Assembly: GCF_010723735.1 (NCBI RefSeq) | Contig: NZ_BLLB01000002.1 | Coordinates: 4,650,001-4,714,000 of the forward strand | Reading direction: 5' to 3' | Source of the DNA: Mycolicibacterium hippocampi | GTDB lineage: Bacteria > Actinomycetota > Actinomycetes > Mycobacteriales > Mycobacteriaceae | DNA length: 64,000 nt | Shown: positions 27,591 through 35,416 of the stretch, piece by piece | Numbering within the stretch: the stretch's first letter is position 1 | Layout: the number at the start of each line of letters is the position of its first letter | Made by a program: the position numbers and the translations under genes | Notes under the pieces: model-generated | What the model was told of the DNA's origin: nothing | The model's database searches: none | The model's input: only the letters and a program-made list of their open reading frames with translations

Positions 27591-29141
27591 TCACATCCGA
27601 AATACGCCGTAGGAAACCGGTTCGAGCGCCGCTTGCCCGACGACCGAAAGTGCCAGCCCGACAACGGTTCTGGTGTCAGCGGGGTCGATGACCCCGTCAT
27701 CCCACAGGCGTGCGGTCGAGTAGTAGGGATTGCCCTGATCTTCGTACTGTGCTCGGATCGGCGCCTTGAACGCTTCTTCTTCTTCCGCGGTCATCTCGCC
27801 GCGCACCGTGGCCAGCACCGACGCTGCCTGCTCGCCGCCCATCACCGAGATCCGGGCATTGGGCCACATCCACAGGAAGCGTGGCGAATACGCGCGGCCG
27901 CACATCGAGTAGTTTCCCGCGCCGTAGGAGCCACCGATCACCACGGTCAGCTTGGGAACCCGCGCACAGGCCACGGCCGTGACCATCTTGGCGCCGTGCT
28001 TGGCGATGCCACCGGCCTCGTAGTCGCGGCCGACCATGAACCCGGAGATGTTCTGCAGGAACAGCAGTGGGGTGACGCGCTTGTCGCACAATTCGATGAA
28101 ATGCGCGCCCTTGACCGCAGACTCGCCGAACAACACACCGTTGTTGGCGACGATGCCGACCGGATGACCGTGGATGCGCGCGAATCCGGTCACCAGGGTG
28201 GCGCCGTACTCTGACTTGAATTCTGCGAACTCGCCGCCGTCGACGATGCGATTGATGACCTCGTGCACGTCGTAGGGCACCCGCGAGTCGACGGGGACGA
28301 CGTCGTAGAGCTCGGCTTGCTCGGCGACCGGATCGACTGTCGGCGCCACTTTCCAAGGCGGTTCCGTCGGCGGCGCCAGGGTACCCACGATGCGGCGCAC
28401 GGTCCGCAGCGCGTCGCGATCGTCGTGGGCGAGGTGATCGGTCACGCCGGAGACCTTCGTGTGCAGATCCCCCCCACCGAGTTCCTCGGCGGTGACGACC
28501 TCGCCGGTTGCCGCTTTCACCAGTGGGGGCCCACCCAGGAAGATGGTGCCCTGGTTCCGGACGATGACGGCCTCGTCACTCATCGCCGGGACATAGGCGC
28601 CGCCGGCGGTACAGGAGCCGAGCACCGCCGCGATCTGCGCGATCCCGTTGGCGCTCATGGTCGCCTGGTTGTAGAAGATGCGCCCGAAGTGTTCACGGTC
28701 GGGGAAGACCTCGTCCTGGCGGGGCAGGAATGCGCCGCCGGAGTCCACAAGGTAGAGGCACGGCAGATGATTCTGGGCCGCGATCTCCTGTGCCCGAAGG
28801 TGTTTCTTGACGGTGATCGGGTAGTACGTACCGCCCTTCACTGTCGCGTCGTTGGCGACGATCATGCACTCGCGGCCCGAGACGCGGCCGATCCCGGCGA
28901 TCATCCCCGCTCCCGGGCACTCGTCGTCGTACATGCCGTCTGCCGCGAGCGCGGCCAACTCCAGGAAGGGGCTGCCCGGGTCGAGCAGGCCGTCGACACG
29001 GTCCCGCGGCAGCAACTTACCCCGGCTGACGTGACGTTCCCGGGACCGCTCCGGGCCGCCGAGAGCAGCCCGCGCCAGCTTGGTTCGAAGCTGCTCGACC
29101 AGCGCCACATGATCGTCACGATGTGATGCCCGCGCTGCCAT
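27591..29141 (-). CDS. accD1: Carboxyltransferase beta subunit of 3-methylcrotonyl-CoA-type carboxylase
   Basis: 516 residues, two crotonase-like halves of the carboxyltransferase family. Blocks: VKGGTYYPITVKKHLRAQEI (methylcrotonyl-CoA carboxylase-like), LVDSGGAFLPRQDEVFPD, GSCTAGGAYVPAMSDE with the oxyanion glycines, and FLQNISGFMVG and GGSYGAGNYSMCGRAY in the C-terminal half. These are typical of the methylcrotonyl-CoA type rather than propionyl-CoA carboxylase. First gene of the operon accD1-accA1-fadE19-maoC-citE; its start faces the TetR gene across 97 bp holding two palindromes. Confidence 0.95.
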   Translation of the reverse strand: MAARASHRDDHVALVEQLRTKLARAALGGPERSRERHVSRGKLLPRDRVDGLLDPGSPFLELAALAADGMYDDECPGAGMIAGIGRVSGRECMIVANDATVKGGTYYPITVKKHLRAQEIAAQNHLPCLYLVDSGGAFLPRQDEVFPDREHFGRIFYNQATMSANGIAQIAAVLGSCTAGGAYVPAMSDEAVIVRNQGTIFLGGPPLVKAATGEVVTAEELGGGDLHTKVSGVTDHLAHDDRDALRTVRRIVGTLAPPTEPPWKVAPTVDPVAEQAELYDVVPVDSRVPYDVHEVINRIVDGGEFAEFKSEYGATLVTGFARIHGHPVGIVANNGVLFGESAVKGAHFIELCDKRVTPLLFLQNISGFMVGRDYEAGGIAKHGAKMVTAVACARVPKLTVVIGGSYGAGNYSMCGRAYSPRFLWMWPNARISVMGGEQAASVLATVRGEMTAEEEEAFKAPIRAQYEDQGNPYYSTARLWDDGVIDPADTRTVVGLALSVVGQAALEPVSYGVFRM

Positions 29142-29161
29142 CGCTGATTCCGCCTTGCTTG

Positions 29162-29203
29162 AGTTAATCGGGACTAACTGATGGTATGTTAATCATCATT
29201 AAC
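29162..29203. promoter_or_regulatory. Two TetR-type operators with overlapping divergent -10 boxes
   Basis: Operator 1 (29162-29179) is AGTTAATCGGGACTAACT, arms AGTTA/TAACT with further inner matches. Operator 2 (29188-29203) is GTTAATCATCATTAAC, arms GTTAAT/ATTAAC. Centres are 25 bp apart. The plus strand has TATGTT at 29185-29190 and the minus strand has TAACAT over 29186-29191, both TANNNT -10 boxes, overlapping each other and the edge of operator 2. Binding there would block both accD1 and the tetR gene. Confidence 0.75.
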
Positions 29204-29238
29204 TCTCGGTGTCCACCATCGGTATAGGAGGCGGCGGC

Positions 29239-29877
29239 ATGAGCACGCACCACCCGCCGCCGCTCCCCCCGGTCGCCTCACGGCGCAGCAAGGCCAAATC
29301 CGACCGCCGCGGTCAACTGCTCTCCGCCGCAGAGCGGCTGATGGCCGAACACGGCTACCTCGCTGTGCGTCTCGAGGACATCGGCGCGGCGGCGGGTGTC
29401 AGTGGGCCTGCGATCTACCGGCACTTCCCGAACAAAGAGGCGCTGCTGGTGGAGCTGTTGGTGGGGGTGAGCACTCGATTGCTGGCCGGTGCGACAGATG
29501 TGGTGGGCCGCTCCGGCGACCCCCATTCCGCGCTCGAGGGGTTGGTCGACTTCCACCTGGAGTTCGCGCTCGGCGAGTCCGACCTGATCCGGATCCAGGA
29601 CCGCGATCTCGGCAACCTGCCGGCTGCGGCGAAGCGACAGGTGCGACGCAAGCAGCGGCAGTACGTCGAGGTCTGGGTGGATGTGTTGCGTCGGCGCCAA
29701 CCCGGGTTGACCGAAGCCGACGCGCGGCTGGCGGCTCACGCGACGTTCGGACTGCTGAACTCCACGTCGCACAGCGTGAAGCCGGGGATCACGAAAACGG
29801 CCGAGGCGAGCACGAGGACCGTCCTGAGAACGATGACGGTCGCCGCGCTGACCTCGGCCGAACGATTGTCCGATTGA
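29239..29877 (+). CDS. TetR-family transcriptional regulator of the leucine/itaconate operon (Rv2506-like)
   Basis: 212 residues. The N-terminal HTH is at about residues 20-65: GQLLSAAERLMAEHGYLAVR, LEDIGAAAGVSGPAIYRHFP and NKEALL. The C-terminal ligand/dimer domain contains FGLLNSTSHSV. The ATG at 29239 has GGAGG 7 nt upstream; a GTG 30 bp earlier lacks such a site. It is divergent from accD1 with two palindromes between, so it most likely represses that operon and itself, releasing on a pathway acyl-CoA. The ligand is inference. Confidence 0.92.
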   Translation: MSTHHPPPLPPVASRRSKAKSDRRGQLLSAAERLMAEHGYLAVRLEDIGAAAGVSGPAIYRHFPNKEALLVELLVGVSTRLLAGATDVVGRSGDPHSALEGLVDFHLEFALGESDLIRIQDRDLGNLPAAAKRQVRRKQRQYVEVWVDVLRRRQPGLTEADARLAAHATFGLLNSTSHSVKPGITKTAEASTRTVLRTMTVAALTSAERLSD

Positions 29878-29887
29878 TCTTGTTGAG

Positions 29888-30043
29888 TCAGTACCAGGCT
29901 TTCCTGCCGCCGACCGGGCGCCCGACGGATCCCAGGATCCAGAAGACGGCACCGATCACCAGGAGCACGACACCGATGTAGGTGAGGATTGCCATATTGA
30001 ACAAAAGACCCAGGATGAGCAGGATCGCACCCAAGACGATCAT
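29888..30043 (-). CDS. 51-residue membrane protein (DUF6131-like)
   Basis: A short frame starting MIVLGAILLILG with two hydrophobic helices (about residues 2-17 and 19-38) and a polar end GRPVGGRKAWY. AAGGAG lies 6 nt before the ATG. The pattern of a one-residue lead, two helices, Gly-rich turn and aromatic C-terminus is that of small actinobacterial membrane proteins I know as DUF6131. It is convergent with the tetR gene (10 bp apart) and follows another small membrane gene on its strand. Function unknown. Confidence 0.75.
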   Translation of the reverse strand: MIVLGAILLILGLLFNMAILTYIGVVLLVIGAVFWILGSVGRPVGGRKAWY

Positions 30044-30079
30044 GACCGCTCCTTTTCTGCCAGATGACCAGTCAATTGA

Positions 30080-30283
30080 CTACTGACTGGGTTGGGGAAT
30101 ATTGCACTCCGTGACTTCTGGATTGACACCTGCGTAGTTCAGCGGCCCTGCGACCACGGTCAGCGCGATGGTTCCCGCTGTGGCGCAATTGGCTTCGCCA
30201 CCGGTGAAATAGTCCCGCTGATAGGCGGCGAAAACGCCGATCAACAGCCAGACGAGCACTATGACGCCGAGTACTCCTCGCAT
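30080..30283 (-). CDS. 67-residue mycobacterial membrane/exported protein
   Basis: Starts MRGVLGVIVLVWLLIGVFAA (one hydrophobic helix that could also act as signal anchor), followed by an outside-facing domain with two cysteines (EANCATAG and VTECNIP) that could form a disulfide. Translation uses the ATG at 30283 with GGAGGAGG upstream. It lies 36 bp before the DUF6131-like gene and 84 bp after the S9 peptidase. Short proteins of this pattern are common in mycobacteria but unassigned. Confidence 0.75.
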   Translation of the reverse strand: MRGVLGVIVLVWLLIGVFAAYQRDYFTGGEANCATAGTIALTVVAGPLNYAGVNPEVTECNIPQPSQ

Positions 30284-30367
30284 GCCATGCCTCCTCCGTA
30301 TACGCACCCATCTGGCGCGCAACAAAGACTTACCCTGCAGACAATTTCGTAAACCTCTATCGACAGG

Positions 30368-32302
30368 TCAGTTGGCGAATGCGTCGGTCAACCAACCGGT
30401 CATCGCCTTCAGCAGCACCGCACGGTTCTCACGTTTGTCGATCTCGTGGCCGTCGTCCTCGAAGAGCAGCAGCTCCGTGCGGCGCCCGAGCGCGCGCAGC
30501 GCCTGGCACATCTGCTCGGACTCACTGGGCGGCACGTTGGTGTCATTGAGGCCGTGCACCAACAGAAGTGGCGCGGTGATGGCTTCGGCCCGCGGCAGCG
30601 GCGAGAGTTGTTCCAACAGCTCACGATCGCTGATCGGATGGCCGTACTTGGGGTAGGCCGCCGCGGCGATCCACTGTTCGGTGTTGCGGTACCAGGTGTT
30701 CAGATCGCTCATCCCGCAGATGCTGATGCCCGCGGCGAACTCGTCGGGATGGAAGGCCAGCGCCGCCTGCGTCAGGTAACCACCGTAGGACCAACCGCAA
30801 CAGGCGACCCGCCCCGGCGGGGCATGGCCGTTGTCGACGAGGAACCGCACTGCATCGGCGACGTCGTCGATGGCGGCGAAGCGCCGCTCGCGGTCGTCGG
30901 CGTGCATGAACGTCCGCCCGAATCCTCCCGAACCGCGGACGTTCGGAAGAAACACACAGATGCCAGCTTCCAACAGCGCAGGGAAGAATTCGTTGTAGCC
31001 GGGCCGGCCCTGGCCCTCCGGGCCGCCGTGTAGGAACAGCATGGCACCGATCGTCTCCACACCGACCGGCGGCTGGAACAGCCAGCCGGTGAACTGCAGT
31101 CCGTCGCGTGCGGTGACGGTCTCCAGGGTCGGGTCGGCGGACAGCGGGCCACTGCTGGGCTCACGGTCGACGAGCTCCCATTCGCGAGTTCGCGGGTCGA
31201 CCAGCTCCACGGTCGGGGGCTTGGACGGGCCCTCCACCGTCATGGCCAGCATCGATCCACCCGCGCTGATGCTCAGTTCGCTGGCGACCATGCCGGGCAA
31301 CGGGATCGGATCGTGCAGCGTGCGGTCGGCATACTCGAGGATCTGCAACTCGCTGGCGCCGTGGTTGTTCCACAGAATCGCCACCGTCGACAGATCATCG
31401 CTGACGGTGAACTCGTCCAGCACGTAGCCCGGCCGCTCGGCCAGCACCTGGTACGCGACGCCGTCCGCGGTCGTCGTCACCTCGAGCAGCCGGGCGTGCT
31501 CGGTACCGTTCTCGCTTCGCACCAGCGCACGCACGTAGCCGTCGGTGCCGTTGAGGCCGTACTCCTTCGCCGGGTGGTAGAGCTTGAGGGTTTCGCCTTC
31601 CGGGCCCGAGCGCAGCCTGCGCGGGCTGTGGTCGTCGAGAATGATGCCGGTGTCGGTGGTCGAACCGGGATCGTACGGCAGCAGTGCGATTTCGGTGAGC
31701 CCCCGCAACATGATCAGGTCGCGGTAGCCGCGTGGGCCGACACGCACCAGCGACGCGCCGGCCCAGGCGTCGACCAGCCGGCCGCCGGAGCGACGGTCGA
31801 GCACGGTGGTCGTTCCCTCTGACGGATCGATCAGACACGAGCTGCCCACACCGTCTTCGCCGGTCAGGATGGCCGCGACGAGCGTGCCGTCCCATCCGAT
31901 CAACTCGGCGGTGCCCTCGGCCTCTGTCGGCCAATGGTCGATCCGGCGGGCATCACGGTCGTCGGGATCGGTTGTCACGACCCAGATCTGGCTGCGGGTG
32001 CCGCCCTCGGGGGCGACCTGGCAGGCCAGCCAGTATCCGTCGGCCGAATGCATCACCCGCGTGACGGGTCCCTCGATGGGCAGCTCGACGTCGCGCGATG
32101 AGCTCGCCCGCCAGCCGCGCAGGAAGCGCTGCACCGCGCGCGGGTATCCCCCGGCGTCGACGAGGTGGGCGAACGCCGTGGCGTCCGGCGACATCGACGC
32201 CCCGTAGAGTCTGCGAACCTGCTGTACCACGGCTCCTGATTCTGCATGGTCTGCGCCCGTGAGGGGGTGCGGGCCGGTGACCGGCGCCTTGAGCGGTTGC
32301 AC
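30368..32302 (-). CDS. S9-family (prolyl oligopeptidase-like) serine peptidase
   Basis: 644 residues. The N-terminal ~390 form a beta-propeller-like gate with no signal peptide; the C-terminal ~250 form an alpha/beta hydrolase: LFLHGGPEGQGRPGY, the nucleophile in CCGWSYGGYLTQAAL, the Asp in VHGLNDTNVPPSES and the His in FEDDGHEIDKREN. This is the acylaminoacyl-peptidase/DPP branch, cleaving short peptides in the cytoplasm. GTG 32302 is the first start in frame and lies only 26 bp from the divergent gene's start, with the two promoters overlapping. A later Met (residue 37) is possible but would cut the conserved N-terminus. Confidence 0.9.
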   Translation of the reverse strand: MQPLKAPVTGPHPLTGADHAESGAVVQQVRRLYGASMSPDATAFAHLVDAGGYPRAVQRFLRGWRASSSRDVELPIEGPVTRVMHSADGYWLACQVAPEGGTRSQIWVVTTDPDDRDARRIDHWPTEAEGTAELIGWDGTLVAAILTGEDGVGSSCLIDPSEGTTTVLDRRSGGRLVDAWAGASLVRVGPRGYRDLIMLRGLTEIALLPYDPGSTTDTGIILDDHSPRRLRSGPEGETLKLYHPAKEYGLNGTDGYVRALVRSENGTEHARLLEVTTTADGVAYQVLAERPGYVLDEFTVSDDLSTVAILWNNHGASELQILEYADRTLHDPIPLPGMVASELSISAGGSMLAMTVEGPSKPPTVELVDPRTREWELVDREPSSGPLSADPTLETVTARDGLQFTGWLFQPPVGVETIGAMLFLHGGPEGQGRPGYNEFFPALLEAGICVFLPNVRGSGGFGRTFMHADDRERRFAAIDDVADAVRFLVDNGHAPPGRVACCGWSYGGYLTQAALAFHPDEFAAGISICGMSDLNTWYRNTEQWIAAAAYPKYGHPISDRELLEQLSPLPRAEAITAPLLLVHGLNDTNVPPSESEQMCQALRALGRRTELLLFEDDGHEIDKRENRAVLLKAMTGWLTDAFAN

Positions 32303-32305
32303 AGG

Positions 32306-32311
32306 TACCCT
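32306..32311 (+). promoter_or_regulatory. -10 box preceding a four-codon leaderless minicistron
   Basis: TACCCT (TANNNT) ends 6 nt before ATG 32318. That ATG opens a four-codon frame (Met-Arg-Trp-Ala) whose TGA at 32330-32332 overlaps the ATG of the downstream membrane protein gene at 32329. The transcript would therefore begin leaderless on the minicistron. Confidence 0.5.
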
Positions 32312-32328
32312 GCAGCCATGAGGTGGGC

Positions 32329-33174
32329 ATGAGCGACCGCGGACGTGAGGAGCAATCAGGCTTCAGCGGACGTGAGGAGCGATCGGGGTTCAGCGGACGT
32401 GAGGAGCGATCGGGGTTCAGCGGACGTGAGGAGCCGACCCAGCAGTTCGGTTACGGCCACCCCGGGTACACCGATCCGGCCTATGCGAGCCAGACGCCGT
32501 ACGGGCCGTCCTACGCGGCGCCGCCGCCGCACCCGACCGAGCACCTACCTGCGTATTCGCCCTACGGCTACGACCCATCAGCTACCGGGCGGTACGGGCC
32601 GCCCTATCCGCCCGGTCCCGGAGATGAGCCGCCACCACCTGAAGGCCCGAAGTCGCCACGCTGGCTGTGGATCGTCGCCGGAGTCGCGGTCGTCATGGTG
32701 GTCGGCCTGGTCATCGCACTGGTGATCGTCAACAGCTCCCGGCAGGAGACCGTGGTGGCGCCGCTGCCGTCGCTGCCCGAACCGAGTTTCTCCACCCCCA
32801 CGACGACGCCGCGAAGTCCGTCCACGACGACGCGGGCCCCCTCGACGCCGATACTGCCGCTGCCCAGCCTCCCGTCGCGGACCCCGTCCACCGACACCAC
32901 CGTCCCCGGCGCGACGGACAGCGTCGTCTACACCGTCGGCGGTGACGGTCGGGCCATCAACATCACCTACGTCGACACCGGCGGCCTGCTTCAGACCGAG
33001 TTCAACGTGATGCTGCCGTGGAGCAAGGAGGTGTCGCTGCCCCAGCCCGCCGAGGGCTCGGCCAGCATCAGCATCATCAACGTCGGCCGCGAGGTGAGCT
33101 GCTCGATCTCGGTCAACGGTGTCGCGGTGGAGGAACGCACCGGCGCCGGTCTGACCATCTGCGCAACCAGCTAA
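32329..33174 (+). CDS. Proline-rich membrane protein with MmpS-like extracytoplasmic domain (Rv2507-like)
   Basis: 281 residues. Residues 1-40 are a charged tandem repeat (unit SGREERSGF), 40-110 a Pro/Tyr/Gly-rich cytoplasmic tail, about 113-135 one membrane helix (WLWIVAGVAVVMVVGLVIAL), then a Ser/Thr/Pro stalk and a C-terminal beta domain (VVYTVGGDGRAINITYVDTG, then SISIINVGREVSCSISVNG) resembling MmpS accessory proteins. The outer domain has two cysteines (SCSI and TICATS). The ATG at 32329 has AGGTGG close by and overlaps the stop of a minicistron. Ends tail to tail with the MFS gene, sharing CTAA. Confidence 0.8.
   Translation: MSDRGREEQSGFSGREERSGFSGREERSGFSGREEPTQQFGYGHPGYTDPAYASQTPYGPSYAAPPPHPTEHLPAYSPYGYDPSATGRYGPPYPPGPGDEPPPPEGPKSPRWLWIVAGVAVVMVVGLVIALVIVNSSRQETVVAPLPSLPEPSFSTPTTTPRSPSTTTRAPSTPILPLPSLPSRTPSTDTTVPGATDSVVYTVGGDGRAINITYVDTGGLLQTEFNVMLPWSKEVSLPQPAEGSASISIINVGREVSCSISVNGVAVEERTGAGLTICATS
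32341..32440 (+). repeat. 27-bp in-frame tandem repeat, about 3.7 copies
   Basis: Unit GGACGTGAGGAGC.ATC.GG followed by (C/G)TTCAGC begins at 32341, 32368, 32395 and 32422 (last partial). Copies 2 and 3 are identical; copy 1 differs by a few bases. It encodes GREERSGFS repeats at the N-terminus of the membrane protein. Being a multiple of 3, unit gain or loss keeps the frame. Confidence 0.9.
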
Positions 33175-34496
33175 TCGCGAATACGCACGTGCGGCGCCCG
33201 AACAGCCAGCATCGCTGCCAGACCGAGTGCGAGCACCACGCACAGGCCGCCCATTCCCGCCCGGTCGGTGCCGAAGACGTCGATGAAAACAGAGAACAGC
33301 CACGGCGCAAGGAAAGACACCGCGCGGCCGGTGGTCGTGTAGAGCCCGAAGGCGACACCCTCGTTGCCTTCTGCGGACATCCGTAGCAACAGGGTCCGGG
33401 ACGCCGACAGAATCGGACCGATGAACAGGCACAGCAGCAGGCCGCACACCCAGAAGGCCAGTGCTCCGGACAACGCCATCAGGGTCAGCGCGACGACGAT
33501 CATCGTCGCAAGAGACAGCACGATCACCCGTTTGGCCCCGAACCAGTCGTCGGCGTGACCGCCGAGCACCGCCCCGATCGCGGCCACCACGGACGCCGCG
33601 ATACCGAACAGCAGCACATCGGCGGCTGAGACCCCGTACACGTTGACCCCGAGTATCGCGCCGAACGCGAAGATGCCGGCCAGTCCGTCGCGGAATATCG
33701 CGCTGGCGCCCAGGAAGTAGACGAAGTTGTGGTCCCGACGCCACTCCCGCCGGATCTCGGCTGCCAGCCTGCGGTAGGCGCCGCGGACGCCGACGCGCGC
33801 GCTTCGCTCCACCGCGGTCGCCGGCGGCACCGAGATCAGCAGCGGCAGGGCGAACAAGGCGAACCACGCTGCGGTCAGCAACATCGCCGCCCGCACGTTC
33901 TGGCCGTCGTCGACGGGAAGGCTCAGTAGCCCCCGGGTGTCACCGCTTCCGGAGATGAACCCGAGATACACCACCAGCAGCGCCAGCACGCTGCCGAAAT
34001 AGCCGAGCCCGAGACCCAGCCCGGATATCCGGCCGGAGTTCCCCGGGGTGGTGAGCTCCCGCAGCATCGCGTTGTACGGCACCGTGGCGAGTTCACTGCA
34101 CGCCGCGGTGCACGCCAGCAGGATCAGACCCGGCCACAGGTAGCGGTGATCGTCCCGGATGAGGCTCATCGTCGCGGTCAGCAGGACGACCATTCCGGTC
34201 AGCGCGGCGAGGACCCGCCGCCGGCGCGCCGGGGCGTCCACCCATACGCCCGTGACAGGTGCCAACAAAGCCACCACAAGGCCGGAAAGCCCGAGCGCCC
34301 GGCCGAGCCAGCTGGCCGGGCTGGTGTCCCCGGGCAGGTCGTCACCGACGGTTCCGGTCAGGTAGACCGAAAACACGAACGTCACGGCGATCGCGTTGAC
34401 GGCGGTGGCGCCGAAGTCCCACAACGCCCACGCCAACACGCGCGATCGTGCCGTGGCGATAGCCGACGTCCGGACCGGAGGCGGCAGCTCGCTCAT
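33171..34496 (-). CDS. Major facilitator superfamily protein (UMF1/Rv2508c-like)
   Basis: 441 residues with about 12 hydrophobic segments. Starts MSELPPPVRTSAIATARSRV, then WALWDFGATAVNAIAVTFVF, a beginning typical of the Atg22/UMF1-like MFS branch. A loop VDAPARRRR follows helix 2, a usual MFS site for basic residues. Substrate unknown; amino acid or small solute efflux is only a guess by family. ATG 34496 is chosen since an overlapping divergent promoter sits just upstream and longer frames would extend into cmrA. Its TAG shares CTAA with the stop of the convergent gene. Confidence 0.87.
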   Translation of the reverse strand: MSELPPPVRTSAIATARSRVLAWALWDFGATAVNAIAVTFVFSVYLTGTVGDDLPGDTSPASWLGRALGLSGLVVALLAPVTGVWVDAPARRRRVLAALTGMVVLLTATMSLIRDDHRYLWPGLILLACTAACSELATVPYNAMLRELTTPGNSGRISGLGLGLGYFGSVLALLVVYLGFISGSGDTRGLLSLPVDDGQNVRAAMLLTAAWFALFALPLLISVPPATAVERSARVGVRGAYRRLAAEIRREWRRDHNFVYFLGASAIFRDGLAGIFAFGAILGVNVYGVSAADVLLFGIAASVVAAIGAVLGGHADDWFGAKRVIVLSLATMIVVALTLMALSGALAFWVCGLLLCLFIGPILSASRTLLLRMSAEGNEGVAFGLYTTTGRAVSFLAPWLFSVFIDVFGTDRAGMGGLCVVLALGLAAMLAVRAPHVRIRD

Positions 34497-34504
34497 GAAC
34501 GCCC

Positions 34505-34514
34505 ACGATATAGT
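34505..34514. promoter_or_regulatory. Overlapping divergent -10 boxes for the MFS gene and cmrA
   Basis: On the plus strand TATAGT (34509-34514) ends 7 nt before the cmrA ATG at 34522. On the minus strand TATCGT (34505-34510) ends 8 nt before the MFS ATG at 34496. The hexamers overlap by 2 bp, so only one polymerase can open this site at a time. Both genes would be leaderless. Confidence 0.65.
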
Positions 34515-34521
34515 CCGGCGC

Positions 34522-35328
34522 ATGGCAGTACCCGCTCCCAGCACCGACGCCCGTGCTGTCGTCACCGGTGCGTCGCAGAACATCGGCGAGGCGCTGGCCG
34601 TCGAGCTCGCCGCTCGCGGCCATCACCTGATCATCACCGCCAGGCGGGAGGACGTGCTCGCCGCGCTGGCGAGTCGGCTGCGCGAGCAGTACGGGGTGAC
34701 GGTCGAGGTGCGCGCCGTCGACCTCGCCGATCCGGCCGGACGCGACGCGTTGTGTGAGGAACTCGCCGGTCGCAACATCTCGATCCTGTGCGCAAACGCC
34801 GGCACCGCGACGTTCGGAGCCGTGGCCGACCTGGACCCAGCCGAGGAACGGAAACAGGTGCAGCTCAACGTCCTCGGCGTTCACGATCTGGTGCTTGCGG
34901 TGCTGCCCGGCATGGTGGCACGGAAGGGAGGTGGCATCCTGATCTCCGGTTCAGCCGCCGGCAACTCCCCGATTCCGAACAACGCGACCTACGCCGCGAC
35001 CAAGGCGTTCGTGAACACTTTCAGCGAATCCCTACGCGGAGAGCTGAAGTCAGCGGGCGTGCACGTCACCGTGCTGGCCCCCGGACCGGTGCGTACCGAC
35101 CTGCCCGACCCCGACGAGCAGTCGCTGGTGGAGCGCCTGATCCCGGACTTCCTGTGGATCTCCACCGAGTACACCGCCAAGCTGTCGCTGGATGGCCTGG
35201 AACGCAACAAGATGCGGGTGGTCCCGGGCGTCACGTCCAAGGCGATGTCGGCGGCCAGCGGTTACGCCCCGCGTTCAGTCGTCGCGCCCATCGTCGGCGC
35301 GGTCTACAAGAAACTCGGCGGCGACTGA
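34522..35328 (+). CDS. cmrA: Mycolate 3-oxoacyl reductase CmrA (short-chain dehydrogenase)
   Basis: 268 residues, an SDR. The cofactor loop is VVTGASQNIGEALAVELA, NADP is suggested by ARRED at the end of strand 2, the NAG motif is CANAGTATFG, and the catalytic triad is in ILISGSAAGN (Ser) and YAATK (Tyr, Lys). By synteny with Rv2509, whose M. smegmatis and Corynebacterium counterparts reduce the 3-oxo group of freshly condensed mycolates, it completes mycolic acid synthesis. The usual SDR would be ambiguous without this context. It starts from a leaderless promoter and is followed by a long hairpin. Confidence 0.9.
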   Translation: MAVPAPSTDARAVVTGASQNIGEALAVELAARGHHLIITARREDVLAALASRLREQYGVTVEVRAVDLADPAGRDALCEELAGRNISILCANAGTATFGAVADLDPAEERKQVQLNVLGVHDLVLAVLPGMVARKGGGILISGSAAGNSPIPNNATYAATKAFVNTFSESLRGELKSAGVHVTVLAPGPVRTDLPDPDEQSLVERLIPDFLWISTEYTAKLSLDGLERNKMRVVPGVTSKAMSAASGYAPRSVVAPIVGAVYKKLGGD

Positions 35329-35335
35329 ACCCCGT

Positions 35336-35402
35336 TGCGCCGGAACTGTATTCCAGCAGCGGATTTGCGAGTCGAGGCCTGCTGGAATGCAGTTCCGGCG
35401 CA
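35336..35402. repeat. Long palindromic hairpin between convergent genes, copy 2
   Basis: Arms at 35336-35359 and 35379-35402 form a 24-bp stem with one T/C difference (a G-U pair in one transcript) around a 19-nt loop. The arm contains GCCGGAACTGTATTCCAGCA, nearly the arm of the element at 1442-1512. It sits between cmrA (plus, ends 35328) and the ATPase gene (minus, ends 35417), the same convergent setting. Confidence 0.85.
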
Positions 35403-35416
35403 GGGGTCGGCGCGGT

